DNA from: Polynucleobacter sp. 30F-ANTBAC
GTDB lineage: Bacteria > Pseudomonadota > Gammaproteobacteria > Burkholderiales > Burkholderiaceae
Length of the DNA stretch: 64,000 bases
Assembly: GCF_018882385.1 (NCBI RefSeq)
Contig: NZ_JACVON010000002.1
Coordinates: 434,001 to 498,000, forward strand
Direction: 5' to 3'
Shown here one piece after another: positions 61,306 through 64,000 of the stretch (positions are counted from its first letter, which is position 1; every line of letters begins with the position of its first letter). Below the pieces are notes generated by a model that saw only the letters and a list, made by a program, of their open reading frames with translations, was not told the DNA's origin and ran no database searches. The translations under genes and the position numbers were made by a program.

Positions 61306-62253
61306 ATGACGACAAGCTATATCAAACCATTACCTTACCCAACACCCATTTCTGAAACTTTTTGGAATGGATTAAATAGTCAAAAAATACTCATTCAACA
61401 ATGTGATGATTGCGGTGGTTGGTTTTTTTATCCAAGAAAACATTGCACACATTGTTGGTCTAATCACGTTAGCTTTAAAGAAGTTAGCGGGCAAGCTACT
61501 TTGTATACCTATACGATTTCTAGAGTTCCAACTTTGCCAGAGTTCTCTGATGAAATGCCTCAAATGTTAGCGGTGGTTGAGTTGCAAGAGGGGGTTCGTA
61601 TGAACACTGTCTTGGTAGGATTGTCTGAGAATGAAGTGAAGGTCGGCATGAAGTTGAAGCCGGTTTTTCATCATGTCACTGCAGATAAAACCTTATTGAA
61701 ATTCACCGGCGTGGATAAAAATGTTGAGTTAAAACATTTTGATACTGCTGAAGTAATTGAAGAAGTGAGGGAAACGGTTACCTCAGAGCTAAAGAAAATC
61801 CGTTTTGATGATATCTCTGCGATGGAGTCATTGATATCTGAGGAATTCAGTCCTTGGAGTAATCAATTAACAGTTGATCAAAATCTCATTAATGAATTTG
61901 CTAAGTTGTCCGGTGATGATTATTGGATTCATACGGACCCTGAGAGATCAAAAAAGGACAGTCCATTTGGTACTACCATTGCTCATGGAGCTTTGGTTCA
62001 AATTTTGATGTCTCGCTTAAAGATTCCTATGGCTTATGAAGTGACTGGATTTAATAATATTGTGAACTATGGCTCAGATCGTTTGCGCTTCCCAAGCCCT
62101 GTTCCAAGTGGTGTCAAGATCCATGCAAGATCCAGGGTTAAAACAGTTTCACAAGTTAAATCTGGTACGCAAGTCACTTTAGAGATTTGCACGCATATTG
62201 TGGGTCATGACAGACCTAGCGTCATCAATGATTTGGTCATGCTTTACATGTAA
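61306..62253 (+). CDS. DUF35-MaoC fusion hydratase with reversed domain order
   Basis: A 315-residue protein. The N-terminus has a zinc ribbon (Cys33-x2-Cys36, Cys47-x2-Cys50) and OB fold typical of DUF35, and the C-terminus (about 180-315) is a MaoC hotdog with D-x4-H in SGDDYWIHTD (Asp204, His209) and FGTTIAHGALVQIL. ChsH2 in this window has MaoC first and DUF35 second, and needs ChsH1 for catalysis; here the order is swapped and the hotdog is catalytically complete, so one chain may do the work of ChsH1 and ChsH2. It directly follows the Ltp-like gene (no gap). Confidence 0.85.
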   Translation: MTTSYIKPLPYPTPISETFWNGLNSQKILIQQCDDCGGWFFYPRKHCTHCWSNHVSFKEVSGQATLYTYTISRVPTLPEFSDEMPQMLAVVELQEGVRMNTVLVGLSENEVKVGMKLKPVFHHVTADKTLLKFTGVDKNVELKHFDTAEVIEEVRETVTSELKKIRFDDISAMESLISEEFSPWSNQLTVDQNLINEFAKLSGDDYWIHTDPERSKKDSPFGTTIAHGALVQILMSRLKIPMAYEVTGFNNIVNYGSDRLRFPSPVPSGVKIHARSRVKTVSQVKSGTQVTLEICTHIVGHDRPSVINDLVMLYM

Positions 62254-62263
62254 AGATACGCAT

Positions 62264-63454
62264 ATGAAAAAACCTTTAAGCGGCATACGCATTATTGATT
62301 TTACAAAGTTATTGCCTGGTCCGATGTGCACTTTACATCTGGCTGACATGGGCGCTGAAGTTATTCGGATTGAGGATGTGGCGAGCGCTAATGGCGGTGA
62401 CATGACAAGGGAGTTGCCTCCTGGCGTCACAAATCGTCGTGCTCCAATGTTCTTGCCACTGAATCGCAATAAAAAATCTGTGGCATTGGATTTGCGAACA
62501 GAAGCTGGCCTTCAGGCGCTCAAAGATCTGTGTGCTTCTGCGGATGTATTGGTTGAAGGTTTTAGACCTGGCGTTGCCAAAAAATTAGGTTTTGATTACG
62601 ACACCATTAAGAAAATTCAGCCGGCTATCGTTTATTGCTCTATTTCTGGATATGGTCAAGATGGCCCTATGGCCCTCATGGGTGGGCATGACATCAATTA
62701 CCAAGCCTTGAGTGGCGTTTTGGAGCAAACAGCTCTAAAAAATGGCCAACCTATTCCGGGGGGATTTCAAGCGGCAGACTTAGCCGGGGGTTCTCTTACT
62801 GCTGCCATGAGTATTTGCGCTGCTTTGGTTGATGCAAAATTAAATCAGCAAGGTAGGTATCTTGATGTATCGATGACAGATAGTTTGTTGTCGTTAACCC
62901 TCATGAATTTAGCGGCGTGGAAAATGGCAGGACAGCCACCTAAGCCCGGTACAACGACCTTAACCGGTGGTATTGCAGCTTATCAAACTTATCCAACAGC
63001 TGACGGACGTTGGTTAGCAGTGGGAGCTATTGAGTTCAAGTTTTGGAAAAATTTCTGTGAAACTATTAACAGAACTGATTTATTAGCAAAAGGTCATTTA
63101 TATGGTCAAAGTTCGGATGAGGTGATTGCAGACATTGCCGGTGTGATCAAAACAAAAACCTTGTCAGAGTGGATTGATGTATTTAAAGATGTGGATGCCT
63201 GTGTAACCCCTGTATTAAATATCAAGGAAGCAACAGAGCAAGCTCTTATGAAAGATCGTGGGATGGTGATTGATTCGGTGGATGACTTAGGTCACCCCTA
63301 TACACAATTTGCCTTCCCAGTAAAGATGAGTTCGTACGATTTTGAACTGGAACGTCAAGCACCCGAGCTTGGTACTGACACTATCGAGTTATTAAAACAA
63401 TTGGGCTATTCAGAGGAAGGTTTAGCTCAACTCAAATCAGCAGGAGTATTTTAA
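62264..63454 (+). CDS. Alpha-methylacyl-CoA racemase (AMACR type, CoA-transferase family III)
   Basis: A 396-residue family III protein. The three catalytic positions of bacterial AMACR (MCR) can be placed: His in GGHDINYQALSGV, Asp in AADLAGGS and Glu in AVGAIEFKFW. These point to racemase rather than CoA transfer, where an Asp is needed at a different site. It inverts the 2-methyl centre of branched acyl-CoAs such as the C25 position of C27 steroid acids, allowing beta-oxidation. ATG 62264 is chosen over the open frame from 62198, which overlaps the fusion gene. The ligase follows without a gap. Confidence 0.83.
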   Translation: MKKPLSGIRIIDFTKLLPGPMCTLHLADMGAEVIRIEDVASANGGDMTRELPPGVTNRRAPMFLPLNRNKKSVALDLRTEAGLQALKDLCASADVLVEGFRPGVAKKLGFDYDTIKKIQPAIVYCSISGYGQDGPMALMGGHDINYQALSGVLEQTALKNGQPIPGGFQAADLAGGSLTAAMSICAALVDAKLNQQGRYLDVSMTDSLLSLTLMNLAAWKMAGQPPKPGTTTLTGGIAAYQTYPTADGRWLAVGAIEFKFWKNFCETINRTDLLAKGHLYGQSSDEVIADIAGVIKTKTLSEWIDVFKDVDACVTPVLNIKEATEQALMKDRGMVIDSVDDLGHPYTQFAFPVKMSSYDFELERQAPELGTDTIELLKQLGYSEEGLAQLKSAGVF

Positions 63455-64000
63455 ATGTTAAAAACCTTTAGTTTGGCTGATCTATTTGATATAGCAGCTC
63501 AAGCAGTTCCAGATAAGCTCGCTATCGTTTATGGTCAAGATAGAGTCACTTATCACGTGATGGCTAACCGCATTAATAAAATTGCTGCCTGGTTTCAGTC
63601 GCAAGGGGTAACAAGAGGTGACACGGTTGGTCTACAACTTTATAACAGTACGGCTTATGTAGAATGCTACTTAGCGGCCTGTAAGTTAGGGGCTATTCCA
63701 TTTAATATTAATTACCGTTACCTTGAAGATGAATTAGATTATCTATACAAAGATTCAAAGGCTAAAGTCATTATATTTTCTGATGTGCTGTCTGAGCGAG
63801 TTGAGAAAGTGCTCCTTAAGAATCCTCAGATTTCACTGGCTGTCATCGATGGCCAAAAGGGTCTTAGCAATAGACCAACTATGGAAGATATTCGTGCAAA
63901 TGATTTGACATTTGTGCCGGTTCAATTAAGGGATGAAGATATTTCTTTGCTTTATACCGGAGGTACAACCGGAATGCCCAAGGGTGTTATGTGGGAGCAT
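63455..64000 (+). CDS. FadD19-like acyl-CoA synthetase, N-terminal part (cut by window end)
   Basis: An open frame of 182 codons from ATG 63455 runs off the window. It shows the ANL N-terminal domain (LFDIAAQAVPDKLAIVYG, FNINYRYLEDELDYLY) and the P-loop motif LLYTGGTTGMPKGVMWEH at its end. The Thr-Gly-Gly-Thr-Thr-Gly-Met-Pro-Lys-Gly-Val-Met-Trp form is typical of FadD19 and relatives that activate sterol side chains. It follows the racemase with no gap, so ligase, racemase, hydratase and aldolase are one transcription unit. Confidence 0.8.
   Translation, partial: MLKTFSLADLFDIAAQAVPDKLAIVYGQDRVTYHVMANRINKIAAWFQSQGVTRGDTVGLQLYNSTAYVECYLAACKLGAIPFNINYRYLEDELDYLYKDSKAKVIIFSDVLSERVEKVLLKNPQISLAVIDGQKGLSNRPTMEDIRANDLTFVPVQLRDEDISLLYTGGTTGMPKGVMWEH

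Noticed and set aside
62198..62263. Longer start for the racemase.
   Set aside because: It would read 22 residues out of frame from the DUF35-MaoC gene. ATG 62264 begins exactly at the conserved family III N-terminus.
62264..63454. Annotating this gene as a carnitine or bile acid CoA transferase.
   Set aside because: The His, Asp and Glu of AMACR racemases are all present in the expected motifs, and a CoA ligase directly follows, so transfer of CoA is not required.

Overview
The window is a dense, low-GC (roughly 43%, estimated by eye) steroid-catabolism island from a Gram-negative bacterium. A TonB-dependent receptor (57542-59863) requires an outer membrane. A LuxR-type TeiR-like regulator and a hsa/ipd-type gene order resemble Comamonas and other Burkholderiales, so a low-GC betaproteobacterium is my best guess; the taxon cannot be fixed from this window. 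No rRNA, tRNA, CRISPR array or mobile element was seen, and no stretch above 300 bases lacks a gene.

Layout. (1) 1-210: tail of an MFS transporter. (2) 223-1948, minus: SDR plus hsaB-like flavin reductase. (3) 2084-14261, plus: hsaC, then a long operon for rings C and D (ipdA, ipdB, two crotonases including echA20, ipdC, an acyl-CoA dehydrogenase pair, fadA6-type thiolase, two SDRs including ipdF, MaoC hydratase, second thiolase), followed by the teiR-like regulator and a convergent MFS gene. (4) 16943-22127: kshB, fadD3, a secreted sulfatase and its formylglycine-generating enzyme. (5) 22224-25541: two SDRs, a SnoaL-fold protein and an old yellow enzyme. (6) 25542-27924, minus: two crotonases and an SDR. 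(7) 28072-39736, plus: a nine-gene beta-oxidation operon led by a FATP-type CoA ligase and ending in a small unknown membrane protein. (8) 39739-43177, minus: OYE/FAD reductase and MFS transporter. (9) 43399-48489: hsaA, kstD, a second FAD dehydrogenase and a SnoaL-fold protein. (10) 48478-51529, minus: aldehyde dehydrogenase and GMC alcohol oxidoreductase. (11) 51677-57375: SDR plus the three-carbon side-chain set chsH2, chsE1, chsH1, ltp2, chsE2. (12) 57542-64000: TonB receptor, then a second aldolase module (Ltp-like, DUF35-MaoC fusion), an AMACR-type racemase and a FadD19-like ligase cut by the window end.

Together these genes can take up a steroid, remove a sulfate, oxidise and shorten a side chain by two aldolase steps, dehydrogenate ring A, open rings A/B and degrade the C/D-ring residue. 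kshA, hsaD and hsaE/F/G are not in the window.

The most striking non-coding signal is a recurring dyad, TCGTC-N6-GACGA, in the main intergenic gaps. In five gaps (six promoter directions) a hexamer matching TATAAT in 4-5 of 6 positions starts exactly 30.5 bases from the dyad centre, which puts the dyad at about -42.5, the class II position of LuxR-type activators. I propose this as the operator of the steroid regulon, probably read by the TeiR-like protein at 14310-15494. Sulfatase, FGE, GMC, ALDH, racemase and two aldolases together suggest that sulfated side-chain-bearing steroids, possibly fish bile alcohol sulfates, are a natural substrate; this is inference.
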